From assembly GCA_002205965.3 (NCBI GenBank), contig NADL03000478.1:211001-275000 (forward strand): a stretch of DNA of 64,000 bases, given 5' to 3'. Below the pieces are notes generated by a model. The model had not been told where the DNA came from, did not search any database, and was given only the letters and a program-made list of their open reading frames with translations. Shown piece after piece: positions 20,228-31,900 of the stretch (its first letter is position 1; the number at the start of each line of letters is the position of its first letter). Origin of the DNA: Kappaphycus alvarezii (Eukaryota; Rhodophyta; Florideophyceae; Gigartinales; Solieriaceae). Both the position numbers and the translations under genes were made by a program.

Positions 20228-20634
20228 TGTTGAAAAAAATCTACACAAATGCGTTTTAGCTTACCGCAGTCCTCGCCCCTGCACCTTTGTATGAGGGTGC
20301 AATTCTACTCTATCTATACAGTAGATATCTATAGACATTTTTATGCTTTGTTCGGTCATTCTAGGCCATAGAATCTACAGATATTTACTATAGTAGATAT
20401 TTGTAGATACTCTAGAAAGATCTTTACTGTAGTAGACACAGCTTCCCGCGCATGCTAGAGCTAGAGTGCGGTGCCGGGACTGTGTATAAATAGCTCGACC
20501 ATCGCGCTTCGGGGAAGTAAAAAGAGCAACCAATTTTTTCATCTTCAACTCAGACCCAGCTAGCAAAAACATTTCGTTTTTTTCAGAGTTCGCCCGCAAG
20601 CGCCACTCTGCTTTTTCCCATGAAATTCACGACA
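20228..20634 (+). repeat. Copia-D 5' LTR
   Basis: 407 bp, TGTTGAAAAAAATC to CACGACA. A TATAAATA box near 20484 lies in sense orientation. The upstream half holds a GTAGATATCTATAGAC cluster with internal symmetry. Confidence 0.92.
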
Positions 20635-20924
20635 ATCCGGATTTATCCGTGGTTTCAGGTCTTTCAAAAGTAAGTTCCTGCACTATCCAGTGAGACTAAT
20701 CCTATCGGTTACGGTTTACAGCGTTGTTTAAAGCTACGTGTAAGACTGCAAATTTTAACCATACGATTACCTCTTCTATTTTCTGAACACTCGGTAGTGC
20801 CCGAACGTAAACCCGAAAGCGCCGTAGTGCCCGGCCTTGTGCCAGGCCCGGCGCTGATCGCGTCTAGATCCAGACCCGCCCTGGTAGTGAGCGTCGAGCT
20901 GTCCGTAGCTCCCTCTGCAGCTGG

Positions 20925-21634
20925 TTGCGCGCCGTCAACACCAACAACTGCGCTAAGGTGACCGTCACCATCCCGACCGGCTCCCTGAACACCTGTGCCT
21001 CGCTCCAGCTGCCAAGTGTCCCCAAGTTGGCCAATCCAGCTCCGGTAGGTGCTCCAGCGACCAATAACGAACTGCCAAAGGGAACCCAAAAATCCCCACT
21101 TCGGACAACATTTCAACACCTGTCAAATCTTCGGCCAATCAGATCGCAGCATTTTTGGAGACAGCCAACCAGAAGCCAGCGCAGAGGGAAGGTGCCACTG
21201 AAAAAGTGACAAGTGGAACCCGGAAAACACCCACTTTAACTCGTGTTCTGGGGACCAATCAGGAGCTGCCTCGTGTGCCCCGTGTGCCACGTAAGACACG
21301 TACCCCATCTAGCTCATTCAAGCAGGTACTGGCGGAGAACCAGGATCGCCTGCCGATTCGTCAGCGTCGCAAGCAGGACCGCCGCCTTGCCGACCAGGCC
21401 GGGGTTACCAAGAAGACCTCATCAAGAGGACCCAAGGCCAAAAGACACTGTAAGCTGTGCAACGTAACCTGCAACAGCCAGAAGACGTTCTTGGACCACC
21501 GCCTTAGCCGCAAACACTTGGCACGGCGTGAAATCAAGAAAATCCACCTGTCTATGAGGTTTGCTCGAAAACTTTCGAAAGCGACTCCCACTTACAGCGT
21601 CATCTTAGTGGAAAGGCCCATACGGCTCAAGTAG
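20925..21634 (+). CDS. C2H2 zinc-finger ORF in the Copia-D leader, frameshifted
   Basis: Two phases (20925-21209 and 21155-21634) upstream of gag. The C-terminal part encodes a single C2H2 finger of the JAZ/zf-met type with CKLC, then NVTCNSQKTFLDH, then H five residues later; this class often binds double-stranded RNA or RNA-DNA hybrids. It is flanked by basic clusters (RQRRKQDRR; RGPKAKR; KHLARREIKK). The N-terminal part is proline- and threonine-rich. A nucleic-acid chaperone role, as for Gag zinc knuckles, is inference. It is not part of normal copia coding capacity and may be captured from the host. Confidence 0.6.
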
Positions 21635-21721
21635 CAGATAGTCTTTAGTGTAAGTCTACCTGCGCGACTGGATCTAGTACAGTAAATTGCAATTGAAATT
21701 CCAAAAGTTGAACCACTTGCC

Positions 21722-21935
21722 CTTGCAAAAAAAAAAGGAGAAAAACGGGAATTGAAAAAAAAATTAAAAAAAACAAAAGGATCCAACACTACAGTACAGT
21801 GCACTTTAGAAAAAAATCACCCCCCCCCAAAAAAAAACGTAGCCAGAAAGGGACACGTGTATTAAAAAAAGGGGCAAAAGAAAAAAAGAAAAAGGGGAAA
21901 GAAACAAAAAGAAAATACATAAAAGGGGTAATTCA
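21722..21935. repeat. A-rich low-complexity tract
   Basis: Runs of A with interspersed GG and a CCCCCCCC run near 21823. It separates the zinc-finger ORF from gag. Confidence 0.85.
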
Positions 21936-21962
21936 ATCTGATCACCTCCGATACAAAGCATA

Positions 21963-22795
21963 ATGCCGTTCGGACAGGGCATTGGCCAGTATAACGACGT
22001 CCAGCGCGGATTTGCGGAGCGCGTTCGTGACTATGAGGCAACAACCACCCTTAATGGTACAGCCCTTAAAGACCTCATCACAGCCGACTATCCGCCTACA
22101 CTGCTCTTTGGTCCGTCTATGCTCTCGAATACAACCCTGCTACGTAGATTTTTAAATTTCCTGACAACCAAAGGAATCAATACTGTGTCCCATGTGTCTG
22201 GAATATTCTTCAAAACGGTGGCATCCACTATATATTCCAACGAAGCCCTTTTAACGGCCCTAAGATGCATTGACTCCCACTTATCTCTAGGAAACGCACG
22301 TCCACAGGTAGCCTATCTGATCACGGAGCATCCAGTGGTAGCTCCACGGGCTCAGGCCACCTATCTGAGGACAAGATCTCCCATTACATATCTCAGAGAT
22401 TCAGGGACGAAAGCAAGAAATTCTCCGGGGCCCTAGGCGAATGTTGGAATGAATACCTCTCGGAATACCTCTACGCTTACCAGGACTATTCTTTGACGCC
22501 AGCGCACCGCCTAAAGTACCTACACCACCTCCTCACGGGTAACGCTAAACGTTTCTACAACCGAAATGTGGAAGGAAGGTTCCAGGACTTCCGTCAGGCC
22601 ATCAAAACCGTGCACGAAGAGTATAATTCCGCTTCCCGACAGAACCGCATAGCCGCATACCTCCGAAGTCTGATAGTCAGTCAATTCCTTACACCGGACT
22701 GCACTGCAAGTGACGCCATCGAAAGGGTCCATGAGGAGATACGAAGCTTACACCTCAGGCCCCGGAACACCCTAGATCTGAGAGACACAAGATAG
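21963..22795 (+). CDS. Copia-D Gag
   Basis: Frame 21963-22436 followed by 22493-22795. LTPAHRLKYLHHLLTGNAKRF and the AIKTVHEEYNSASRQNRIAAYL stretch are hallmarks of a copia Gag (helical capsid region). A phase change lies near 22400. Starts at an ATG 1.3 kb inside the LTR. Confidence 0.82.
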
Positions 22796-23740
22796 AATAC
22801 CTTCAGTCCGCAGTCATTGGGTACTCGTGGGCCAAGGATGCGTGTAGTCGAGCAAACACAGGTTATCTCTCATATCATGCCCTCTACAGTCAGCTCATCG
22901 CTGCAGCGCAGTTTGAACATGAAGAGAAACTAGGACGAATGAGGGATCAGAAAGCCTCCGTTTCTCCTCAGTGACTGAAACTGATCCGGTACTGCGTGGC
23001 AGAGTATCTGAAGCTCTCTATATGGACAAGGACGCTATGCTCGGGACCCAAATAGCGTACGAAGGAGCAATAGACATGACTCGTATGGTAAGGCAAGAGT
23101 GCCATACAAGCAAAGGTCGCAATCGGACAGGCGAATCACGACGGAATCTGCGGACAACAGCAAGATACGCTGCTGGGGTGTGGACGCCCTGGTCACAAAG
23201 TTTCAGATTGCCCCGAGCCCCTCTCTCATAACGTCAATCGTAAGGTGCAGTACTACCAGAAGAAATTCTTTAAAGATCACGCAAAGGCCTCCAGACGGGT
23301 ACTATTCGAGCTCTGCGCCGAATTAGAAAGGGATCATGTCGACGATGAGGACCAGATAACCCAGAGTCCCAGTCGCAGAAGATTTCTTCGGCGACATGAT
23401 GGAAGTGATGTTGAACCCAACGATTTTGATGAGCACTGCCCTCGAGAGGATGCACATGGAGAACCCGAAGACGTACATGAGCAATTTTTCTCACGTTTTT
23501 CCCGTTCAGGCTCTCCGGAACCATCCCTATCGAACGCACTGGAGTATTTTCGAGAGGAGTACTCGAATAAGCCGAAGTACTCCTGAAAAACGGCAAATCG
23601 AAAATTTGGGATCCCCGCGCCAAACAAAAGTCACTCTGCGCCCTCTCACTCGAAAGATGAAAAGGGAGCAGAAAATCGTGACCGTTCTGACGCAAATCCG
23701 AAAGTACACGAGGTACTAAGCTTAGACGGACGAGATCAAA
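22796..23740 (+). pseudogene. Copia-D Gag C-terminal region, badly shifted
   Basis: Short frames (22971-23231, 23245-23586, 23527-23719) change phase every 200-300 bp. RGRVSEALYMDKDAM follows Gag in other members. An acidic segment (ERDHVDDEDQ) and a basic segment (LTRKMKREQK) precede the protease. I do not see an intact zinc knuckle. Confidence 0.55.
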
Positions 23741-24148
23741 ATGGAGAATCGTGGTGAAAGATTTCATCATGGTATGTGCCTCGATACCGGAGCTCAAAAA
23801 TCGGTCATCGGGAAGAGTCAAGCGACTGCCTACTGTAAGTCGGTAGGAATCAGGTTTAAACCACGACCACAAAATACCCATTTCAAATTTGGGGATGGCG
23901 TTTTCACCAGCATTGGTAAGATACCCATCAGAATACCGACCCCGGACGGTGGCATCATATGCATCAAAGTGGATGTGGTAGATGCTGACATACCTTTATT
24001 GATCGGACTAGAGATACTCGACTCCCACAAACTGATTGTCGATAACGTCGATAATGTGCTGGTATCTAAGTCAGCCAATTGGAAAATGCCAATTGTGCGG
24101 AAAAGGGTCACATGTACGTCGAATGGAACTTCAGTGAGGTATTGTTGA
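23741..24148 (+). CDS. Copia-D aspartic protease
   Basis: 135 residues with the catalytic motif LDTGAQKSVIG (DTG at residues 15-17), FGDGVFTSIGKIPIRIP strands and the hydrophobic PLLIGLEILD near the C-terminus, matching a retropepsin. The active site is intact. Confidence 0.83.
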   Translation: MENRGERFHHGMCLDTGAQKSVIGKSQATAYCKSVGIRFKPRPQNTHFKFGDGVFTSIGKIPIRIPTPDGGIICIKVDVVDADIPLLIGLEILDSHKLIVDNVDNVLVSKSANWKMPIVRKRVTCTSNGTSVRYC

Positions 24149-25200
24149 CGAGGACGCAGTTGAAGCGCCTCCATCTCCATTTCTTTCATCCATCGGCAAA
24201 GAAATTATTTAACCTGATATCGAGAGCCCAGCCTGAGCAAGCAACGCCAAACACTCGAAAATTAATCGAAGAGATCAGCGAGTCCTGCAAAACATGCCAA
24301 CATTTTGAGCCAAGGCCGAGATAATTCCAGGTTACGATACCGAGCGGTATAGTATTTGACCAGGAGATTTCGTTGGATATCATGTATCTCGATAATCTGC
24401 CTGTATTGCATGTCGTCGACACACAGACCCACTTCTCGAACGCAATATTTCTGCATAGTCTGTCAACGCAAGCAGTCTGGATTCGTTCCTCTAGTGTTGG
24501 ACAACAATATACACGGGTCACCCCGATCGAATGCGAGTTGACCAAGGAAGTCAATTTGTCAAAGGCGTGGAAGGAACTCTCGAAAGAAAGCGGAATTAAA
24601 ATTTCCCTTTCAGGTGTCGAAAGCCATAATTCTATTGGCCCGGGAGAGCGTTATCATGGTCCTCTGCGCCGGATATACCAGAAAATTATGTATTCAGAAC
24701 CAAGAGTTGAGCCTGAATTTGCCCTAAGACTTGCAGTAAAGGCAATGAACGATACAATGAACCCGGAGGGATGGGTTCCGTCCCTTCTCGTTTTTGGTAC
24801 TATACCGAGGTTCCCTGCCATCAACAGCGAGCTCCCGAACCAAGCTGAGCGAATGAGAGCCTTACAAATGGCTCGGGCAGAGATGGAAACCATAACATCG
24901 GAATTAAGGATTCGGACCGCCTTAAACTCTCAGATACCAAATGCTTCCAAACACGAGCTATCCGAAGGACAGAAAGTACTTGTATATCGTGAGAACGCTA
25001 AACCGTACAAATGGACGGGACCTTATGAAATAGTTCGCATTGAAGGTAAACAAATCTTCATCGATCGTGACGGATCAGAGGTACAACACTCTAGGGCCCA
25101 GATAAAGCCTTACTTTGAGGACCTCCGGAGATTTGATTGGAACTCATGTGACCGAAGTTCTTCATCCGAGGGACCCCAGGTGCTATTCTCCTGCCTTTAA
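24130..25200 (+). CDS. Copia-D integrase
   Basis: The HHCC zinc finger (LHLHFFHP, then CKTC) is encoded at 24160-24320. The core frame is 24373-25200: LDIMYLDNLP has the first aspartate and SIGPGERYHGPLRR the glutamate; the middle aspartate is not clear to me. The C-terminal part has VLVYRENAKPYKWTGPYEIVRI, a GPY-like module often linked to target choice. A stop and phase change separate finger and core near 24320. Confidence 0.82.
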
Positions 25201-26290
25201 GGAGGCCAAAGAATTAGAACTGAACGGTTTAATCAAGAAGGGAACTTGGAAGAAAGTACTGAAAAAGGAATACCCGCGGACGCAAGTATATTGACCGGAA
25301 GGTTCGTACTTTCAGTAAAGAATACGGGCACTGAGGAGGAATATCCGAAAGCCAGATTCTAGTCCAGGGTTACAAGGACAGAGATAAACGATTTCTAGTC
25401 CACGATGCTACGACTATGAGGCAAAGTTCGACTAGAACCCTGGTAACGGTAGCAGCCCTCCTTGGATTTGACATTTGGTCACAGGACGTGAAGCAAGCGT
25501 ACTTGCAGTCTAAGGGAAACCTTTAAGGAAGGTCTACCTGAAGCCTCCCAAGGAACTTGGATTATCGGATACATTCTTGCTCGAGCTTCTAAAGCCATTG
25601 TACGGACTTTCAGACTCCGGAGATTACTGGAACAGAACCATGAATCTCCACCTAAGGCAAGACTTAGGAATGAAGCCGACCAATGGTGATCTTTCCGTGT
25701 TTACGAAACACGAAAATTCTAGGCTGATAGGAATAATAGGAACGTACGTAGATGATTCATTGGCATGTGGGAATGATCAGTTCAAGAAATTGACTGAGAT
25801 GACGCTACGCAAATTTATATCCAGAGAGAGGGAGTACGATGATACAATATTTGCTGGGGTAAGGGTCAAAAAGACGGATTTTGGATTCGAACTCAGTCAG
25901 CATCAGTATGCGAAAAATCTCAAGATTCTTCCCACCGATGGAGATTTCTCTAACTTTAGGTCGTTGAGACATAAGTTGGCTTGGCTTACACACACGAGGC
26001 CAGAAATATGTTGCGGAGTCAACATGGCTGCTCAAGTGACTGAAAGCAAGTTCTCTAAAGATGATGTCAGCCGCATCAATAAGATCGTCCGACATGTGAA
26101 GGGAGACCCGTTAGTGCCCCTCAAGTACTATAAGTTAGACTTCAATACTCTAAGGTTAAAAGTCTACGCAGACTCCTCCTTCGCTAATAATGGTGACAAT
26201 ACTTCCAGCTGGGATATATTGTACTCCTTGCGGACGAATCGAATAGGTGCAATGTACTGTCGTACTCAAGCCACAAGAGCCGTAGAGTAA
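25201..26290 (+). CDS. Copia-D reverse transcriptase
   Basis: The N-terminal part (25201-25560) is in broken frames and includes FDIWSQDVKQAYLQS with a palm aspartate. Frame 25577-26290 carries KPLYGLSDSGDYWN, the catalytic box GTYVDDSLACG with both aspartates, then LAWLTHTRPEICCGVN and VYADSSFANNGD, the beginning of RNase H. Confidence 0.87.
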
Positions 26291-26696
26291 CTCGTTCTGT
26301 CCTAGGCGCGGAAGTTTACGCTTTCGCTGACGCATTCGATGCAGCTTACATAATTAAGCACGATCTGGAGTCAATTCTTAGAACAAAAATCCCTTGTCAA
26401 TGTTCACTGACTCTAAGAGCCTGTTTGATGCAATCACGAAGTGCTCCTCGACCTTAGAGAAACGACTCATGATTGACATAAGTGTGGTTCGTCAGGCATA
26501 CCAAAGGAATGAGATATCTGAAGTAGGTTTCGTGCGGACTTCGAGCAACCCTGCTGATGGATTCACTAAAGTCGGAAAATGTGAAGCGCTCATGAGTATT
26601 ATCGCCCAGAACAAGTGTGATTTGCCGTTGAACAATGGATTCTACGATCTGAGGTATAATAGAGGAAGAATAATGGCGAGAGAGAGGGATTGTTGA
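26291..26696 (+). CDS. Copia-D RNase H C-terminal part
   Basis: Frame 26394-26696 with FTDSKSLFDAITK (catalytic aspartate), EKRLMIDIS and NPADGFTKVGK (final aspartate). It ends at the polypurine tract. A stop near 26290 separates it from the start of the domain. Confidence 0.82.
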
Positions 26697-27096
26697 AAAA
26701 AATCTACACAAATGCGTTTTAGCTTACCGCAGTCCTCGCCTCTGCACCTTTGTATGAGGGTGCAATTCTACTCTATCTATACAGTAGATATCTATAGACA
26801 TTTTTATGCTTTGTTCGGTCATTCTAGGCCATAGAATCTACAGATATTTACTATGTAGATATTTGTAGATACTCTAGAAAGATCTTTACTGTAGTAGACA
26901 CAGCTTCCCGCGCATGCTAGAGCTAGAGTGCGGTGCCGGGACTGTGTATAAATAGCGCGACCATCGCGCTTCGGGGAAGTAAAAAGAGCAACCAATTTTT
27001 TCATCTTCAACTCAGACCCAGCTAGCAAAAACATTTCGTTTTTTTCAGAGTTCGCCCGCAAGCGCCACTCTGCTTTTTCCCTTGAAATTCACGACA
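26691..27096 (+). repeat. Copia-D 3' LTR
   Basis: 406 bp, same ends and TATA box as the 5' LTR. A one-triplet deletion in a TAGTAGATA run and a few substitutions distinguish the two. Confidence 0.92.
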
Positions 27097-27133
27097 AGTA
27101 GCGCTTGCCGCGAGTGCAGTATACCAACAGCAC

Positions 27134-27147
27134 TTTTGGCGGGAAAA
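27134..27147. promoter_or_regulatory. Perfect E2F-type consensus
   Basis: TTTTGGCGGGAAAA fits the E2F/DP consensus TTTSGCGSGAAA exactly. It lies 340 bp upstream of an ATG in ACCATGGCC context at 27482. A single hit, so chance is possible. Confidence 0.4.
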
Positions 27148-27481
27148 GGAACCATACTCCAATGAAATTATGCCAGCGGTTTGTTCTAGTATGGGCAAAG
27201 TGTAAATGTTGGTGTTATTTTCGGCCGAGTTTAGCTCCAGATTTTAAACCCGGTGTACGTGTAAAAGTTTGCGTTAGTAAGGGACCGGTGGGGACGTGCC
27301 AAGTGCGATCAAATTTACAAAATACATTTATTTGATCATTTGCATCAACTGGTGGGGGTGTTCTAGGGGTTTTTTGTACAGACTGTTTCCGCAACGGCGA
27401 AGCTCTCCACGTGGAACACTTAGTTACGAGATCCGTCTCTCTGGATCTCATAAATTTAACAAAATTTCACGGTAAGAAACC

Positions 27482-27673
27482 ATGGCCTCTGCCGCAGATG
27501 AATTTGGGCTGGCTCACTGTGAAAGCAACAAAGATTCGAGTCTTGCAACGAGCAATCTAACGAGTTTGGCTTCTCGATACGTTGCAGCAGTGCCAAGATT
27601 AAACAACTGCACCGACTTCCCCAATATCAGGGGGGGAATAAGGGTCTGTTTATTGTGGGGCCCGGAGGGCTGA
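27482..27673 (+). CDS. Short ORF in strong start context, possible first exon
   Basis: 63 codons beginning MASAADEFGLAHC at an ideal ACCATGGCC start. No domain recognised. It stops just after GGGGCCCGGAG. If real it is probably the first exon of a spliced gene or a truncated one; no clear continuation is seen before 28086. Confidence 0.28.
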   Translation: MASAADEFGLAHCESNKDSSLATSNLTSLASRYVAAVPRLNNCTDFPNIRGGIRVCLLWGPEG

Positions 27674-28085
27674 GAACCAGGGTAGTTTGTCAGGAAGACG
27701 TAAACTATCAAGCAAAGTCTGCTCACTTTCACTCGAAATAACTGTAAACAATTGTCTGACAAGACTTCTTTCAAACCCTGCCATCAGTACTGATCGAATA
27801 TCGGCATTCGCACGCCCAATCACGGAACATCTCTGGTTTCAACTTTGACACTGAACATAAGTTTACTAAATCTGCCCACGCCGCCAGCACGCTTAGCCCA
27901 AACAATTCGCAAGCAGAAAAGCTCAACAATACAAACTGATCATAGGGAAAACAATCGCATAAGAAAGAACTACTCCAACCAAAACAGCGCATTCCTAAGA
28001 CAGACGGCGGCGTCGTAACACGGCACTGCTCACCACATTCTACCGTCCACTTTGCCACTGCGTTTGCTCAAGCCCATAATAACGA

Positions 28086-28808
28086 CTATCCCGAACCAAC
28101 TCTCCCAACCCACGGCGAAGCAGGACTGCACTTTGCCCACTGCCTCTCAACCCCGTTCACAACCCTCACACACGGTACTACCTGACATCCAGGCATCATC
28201 CTGCATTTCTCGCTCGCCCAAGTCGGGTCAATACACCTATCTGGGCACACAACTGGCGGTGCCGGGGTTGGTGTCGGGTCTGAGCAGCTCGCCCACTCTC
28301 TCTCGACGCCATTTACCACCCGTGTACAAGGTGTCACAACGCAATGCGGCAACATCGCACACTTCTCAACCGCCCATGTAGGATCGATACAACGGCCCGG
28401 ACACGGCATGATCGAGGGCACCGGAGAAGGGGTGGACGTCGGCGTCGGGGTGGGTTCCGGGGCCGGGTCGGAGCAGCTTGCCCAATCTCTATCAACGCCA
28501 TTCACTATGCGGGTGCAAGGGAGGACGACACAATGCGGGAGACTGGCGCATTTTTCAATGGCCCAGGTGGGGTCGATGCAACGGTCCGGGCAAGGCATTC
28601 GTGTCGGTGGGGCAGGGGTTGGAGTAGGTTCTGAACAGCTGGCCCATTGACGTTCGACCCCGTCGACAACGCGGGTGCATGGAATTACGTTGCAGGTGGG
28701 GAAGGCAACGCATTGAACGGCGGCCCAAGTGGGATCGATGCAACGGTCTGGGCAGGTGTTTGCGAGCGAGAAGGGGAGAATGAGGAGGAGGAATAAAAGG
28801 GTGGACAT
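28086..28808 (-). CDS. Secreted protein of four six-cysteine modules
   Basis: 240 residues, complete, intron-free. Residues 1-16 are a signal peptide with a leucine core and a likely cut after A16. Four modules follow at 19-58, 73-112, 136-175 and 188-227, each exactly C-X3-C-X9-C-X5-C-X4-C-X13-C, with invariant IDPTWA after the second cysteine and a VNGVER-like stretch before the last. Linkers are proline/threonine-rich and probably O-glycosylated. Even cysteine counts suggest three disulfides per module. Modules 2 and 3 are nearly identical, so the array grew by recent internal duplication. The fold is not one I recognise; wall binding, adhesion, protease inhibition or an effector role are possible. 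No membrane anchor is seen. Confidence 0.85.
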   Translation of the reverse strand: MSTLLFLLLILPFSLANTCPDRCIDPTWAAVQCVAFPTCNVIPCTRVVDGVERQWASCSEPTPTPAPPTRMPCPDRCIDPTWAIEKCASLPHCVVLPCTRIVNGVDRDWASCSDPAPEPTPTPTSTPSPVPSIMPCPGRCIDPTWAVEKCAMLPHCVVTPCTRVVNGVEREWASCSDPTPTPAPPVVCPDRCIDPTWASEKCRMMPGCQVVPCVRVVNGVERQWAKCSPASPWVGRVGSG

Positions 28809-28916
28809 GGTTGGGTTAAATTTTGCGGTAAACGTGAATTGGTTGGGGTAAGCAAGTGTGTTGTGACAGATGAGTGGTGCGGACAGGATGGGACAGATGT
28901 GGTGTTGGGTAGGGGG

Positions 28917-28924
28917 TTTTATAG
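28917..28924 (-). promoter_or_regulatory. TATA box of the cysteine-module gene
   Basis: CTATAAAA on the minus strand about 110 bp upstream of the ATG, a reasonable core-promoter distance. Confidence 0.5.
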
Positions 28925-31900
28925 TAAGGAGGGGAGGAGGATGCAGCGGTGGTACAGGGTTTAGAGAGATTCGATATGAAGTTGTGGGGAAATTGGAGGT
29001 GATGGGGATGGAATGAGAAAAGTGGAAATCGGTGGTGTGAAACAGTTGGGAGGTCGATTAGGTTCCATGGTGGATGGATGGATTTGGGAAGGAAGGGAGA
29101 GCAGTTGGTAGTTGGTGGGGAGTTGGGGTTCCAGGGCGAAAGCCATTTTTTTGTTAGAGGATGACAAAAGGCGGGATAAGGTGGTGTGGGATTTGGTGAA
29201 ACCATAACAGCCGTACGGGGAAGCAGGTACGTAAATGTAACGCGTTTGTGTTACCTTATGGAATGGACTGGTTATTGATGTTTTTGTGCATCTCGGTTGA
29301 ATATATGGGAGGTGGATGGGTTGTGGATGTGGTTGACAATTTCATTGTTTGGGTGGATTTATTTACAGTTATGCTACTTGCAACCTTCCCGGAACTTTGT
29401 GCTGTTTGAAAAGAATGTCTGAGTTCCACTGGCGCATGGAAGCGACGAATGAAATATTGTTGTGGTCCAGTGTGGAAAGGGCTCACTGAATAGTTCATAT
29501 ACATTTTTGGAGAGCATCCCATTGTTTCATAGATGAACTATGCCTGTAACGTGAACAAATGAATCATCTGCTCTTGTAATTCCAATTTCTTCTCACGTGA
29601 CTCTTTTTTATACAGATACATTACTGTAAAGAAAACATATTCACCACGCGCTAAGTGCTTTTGTCCTACGCATCCTCGTGACGGGGTCTAGTCCCACCTA
29701 AACCCTTTCCTGTGCATTCTCTCGCAGCCTCTCATCATTCTGCATATCTCAAGCCCTAGCTATCCAAAGCCACAGCCACTGCCCATTAGCATTTGATCTT
29801 CTGCAACTTCGAATGCATTGCTCCTCGCCCGATCTCCCCGCGGAATATTCTCGCTACTCATTTAACCCCACACACCCAGAAAATGCTGTAAGCTAGTCCC
29901 ATTGATTTGCAGCACTATGTTTTCTCAAGCAAAGCACACTATTGTTGCTCTAACACCTCGTCCACGCTATTCGTCCAGAAACCCTTAGTACCATTAGTCC
30001 CCTACACATGCCCACTTGGAAATTTAATAATTCTTTGATAATAGCTCAACTAAGACGAGGCCAGTTATTTACAATCGCGCATTACACGCTGCTGAGTTGC
30101 AGCTTTAATCATAGCACTACAAACGTTCTGTCCGCTAAACGTCCACTGCTTCTGCCTTCCTGCCTCATCGCTGCCTAACCCCATCCTTCTACGCCTCCAT
30201 TCGGGTACTTTGTTTTACACAACATGAAAGTGTCGTAGGCCTCCTCCTCACCTGTCTCCTACTCCACTCTGACAGCTTGTCCCTGCTTCTGGTCCAACTT
30301 GCAATAAACCTTGCACGAGTAATAGCCCCGTCATCCTTTGACAAATCGACAGGGGGCATCACATGTAACAAAAGCACACATGTTTTCTCCGCGCAGCCTT
30401 TCTCCATTCAGTCAAATCTCAATCACAATCACGATTACATTTCTTCTCCCTCTGATTTATTCAAGCAGTTCCATCACCATCCCACTCATAACAACTGTTT
30501 CATTATAGTCCTCAAAAAACAAATAAAAACATACTTCAGAGAAAGCGTCTTCAAAATACCTTCCAGACCAGTCGCGATTGCAATGATCTCATACACACAC
30601 TTTCTATTTCAAAAATTCAAACCCTTCAAATCGCAAAACATATTTGCAAACTCAATTCACCCGGTCCCAACTATAATCACCCTTGTTGACAGTATTGATT
30701 CAGAAAAAGCCGATACCAAATCTCAACTCGCAGCCAATGTCGGCGAACCTTGAGCATACAACTTGCAATTGCACACATCAATTACACCACACGAATGGCA
30801 CCATAACCCATCGCTTTTAGACATATCAGTTTGGATCTAGATCTACTGTAACTCAAAGCTCTTTGGTGCTTTGTGCGCATCAGCATTTTGCTGAATTCTC
30901 CCAATCCAGAAACACTAGCCAATCCTCCGCATCCGACAATGCCTGAACCTCATTTCACTGTCCCATTGTTCTCATACCCTGCGTCGTTTTTCAAGAGAAC
31001 TGTACAGTACATTACAGGTTGTTGGTAATCCGGTTGTTGACAATCCAAAGAGAATTCCCTTGTAAAGAGAGGCGACAGCAGGTCAGTCTGTCTGAATATT
31101 CAGTACACATGGGTTAGTTTCGACGCCGTCGCCGCTCTCTGTAAGCATCGCGCTTACACGGGGAGTTTTTCAAGCTACCTCTACCTTGGCCCGCTGGTGT
31201 GTCGGTAGTGGAATTTTCTTCCTTCCCTTCTGTTGGCGTGGGCATCGGTTTAGCCGGTGCTGGGTTGAGTCTGTTTAGCAGGCCCACTAAGAATCAAAGG
31301 TCTCTATTTCGTTAGTTTCATGTGCTAGTGTACTAGTGTACAGTACAGTACTGTACTGTACTGTACAATGAGCGCTGCTGAGTATAGACTTACTGTACAG
31401 CACGGTACTGAGCACAGCAGGTATGATTGATGCAGTACCAAATTTTCAGCAGTACCAAATTGAGTTTCAAATTCTCTGTGGAAACTGGAAAACAGCGTGT
31501 AAGTACAAAAGAGCAATGCAGCGAGTGGATCAAAACACAGCTGGACATTTTCTGGACACATTATAATCCTCCATAATCGCCCTCCGGTGGATCACATCTA
31601 CCGAAGTCAGCCCTCGTCCGCTGTGAATTGCAGAGTATAAAGGTACTTTTCCTGTAACGAAATTAACCTGCAGTAACAATTGTTCTGTGCGCAAATCAGA
31701 AGCCAGACAGTCATTGCACCGCTACTTGCGGCAACTGTGTAATTTCACCATTCCCCCTTTTGGCCTACATTTCCAAGCCGCGTGGATATAATCGACCACA
31801 TCTTCCATGCGTTAAAATAACCCAAAAATTCCCCCTTTCCAAGTAATAGACTAACCAAATTTTTCCCTATTTCCTACTGCAAATTCGTCATGGTACTCTC

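Larger units (their letters stand above)
20228..27096 (+). mobile_element. Copia-D: rightward copia-like element with extra zinc-finger ORF
   Basis: LTRs 20228-20634 and 26691-27096, differing by only a few bases. Likely target duplication AGTTG/AGTAG with one mismatch. Polypurine tract GAGAGAGAGGGAT just before 26691. Order: zinc-finger ORF, A-rich tract, gag, protease, integrase, RT, RNase H. Unlike the leftward copia elements it lacks the GGGCCCATAA primer site; its primer is not identified. Confidence 0.92.

Noticed and set aside
28344-28650. Plus-strand ORFs opposite the cysteine-module gene
   Set aside because: Shadow of the repeated minus-strand gene; glycine/valine runs come from the P/T linkers.
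28816-29205. Minus-strand 129-codon ORF upstream of the cysteine-module gene
   Set aside because: Proline/serine/histidine-rich product follows from a CT-rich strand; it covers the TATA box and promoter of the next gene.
30277-30753. 158-codon plus ORF
   Set aside because: Opens at TTG, no domain, composition follows the AT/CT bias of the intergenic DNA.
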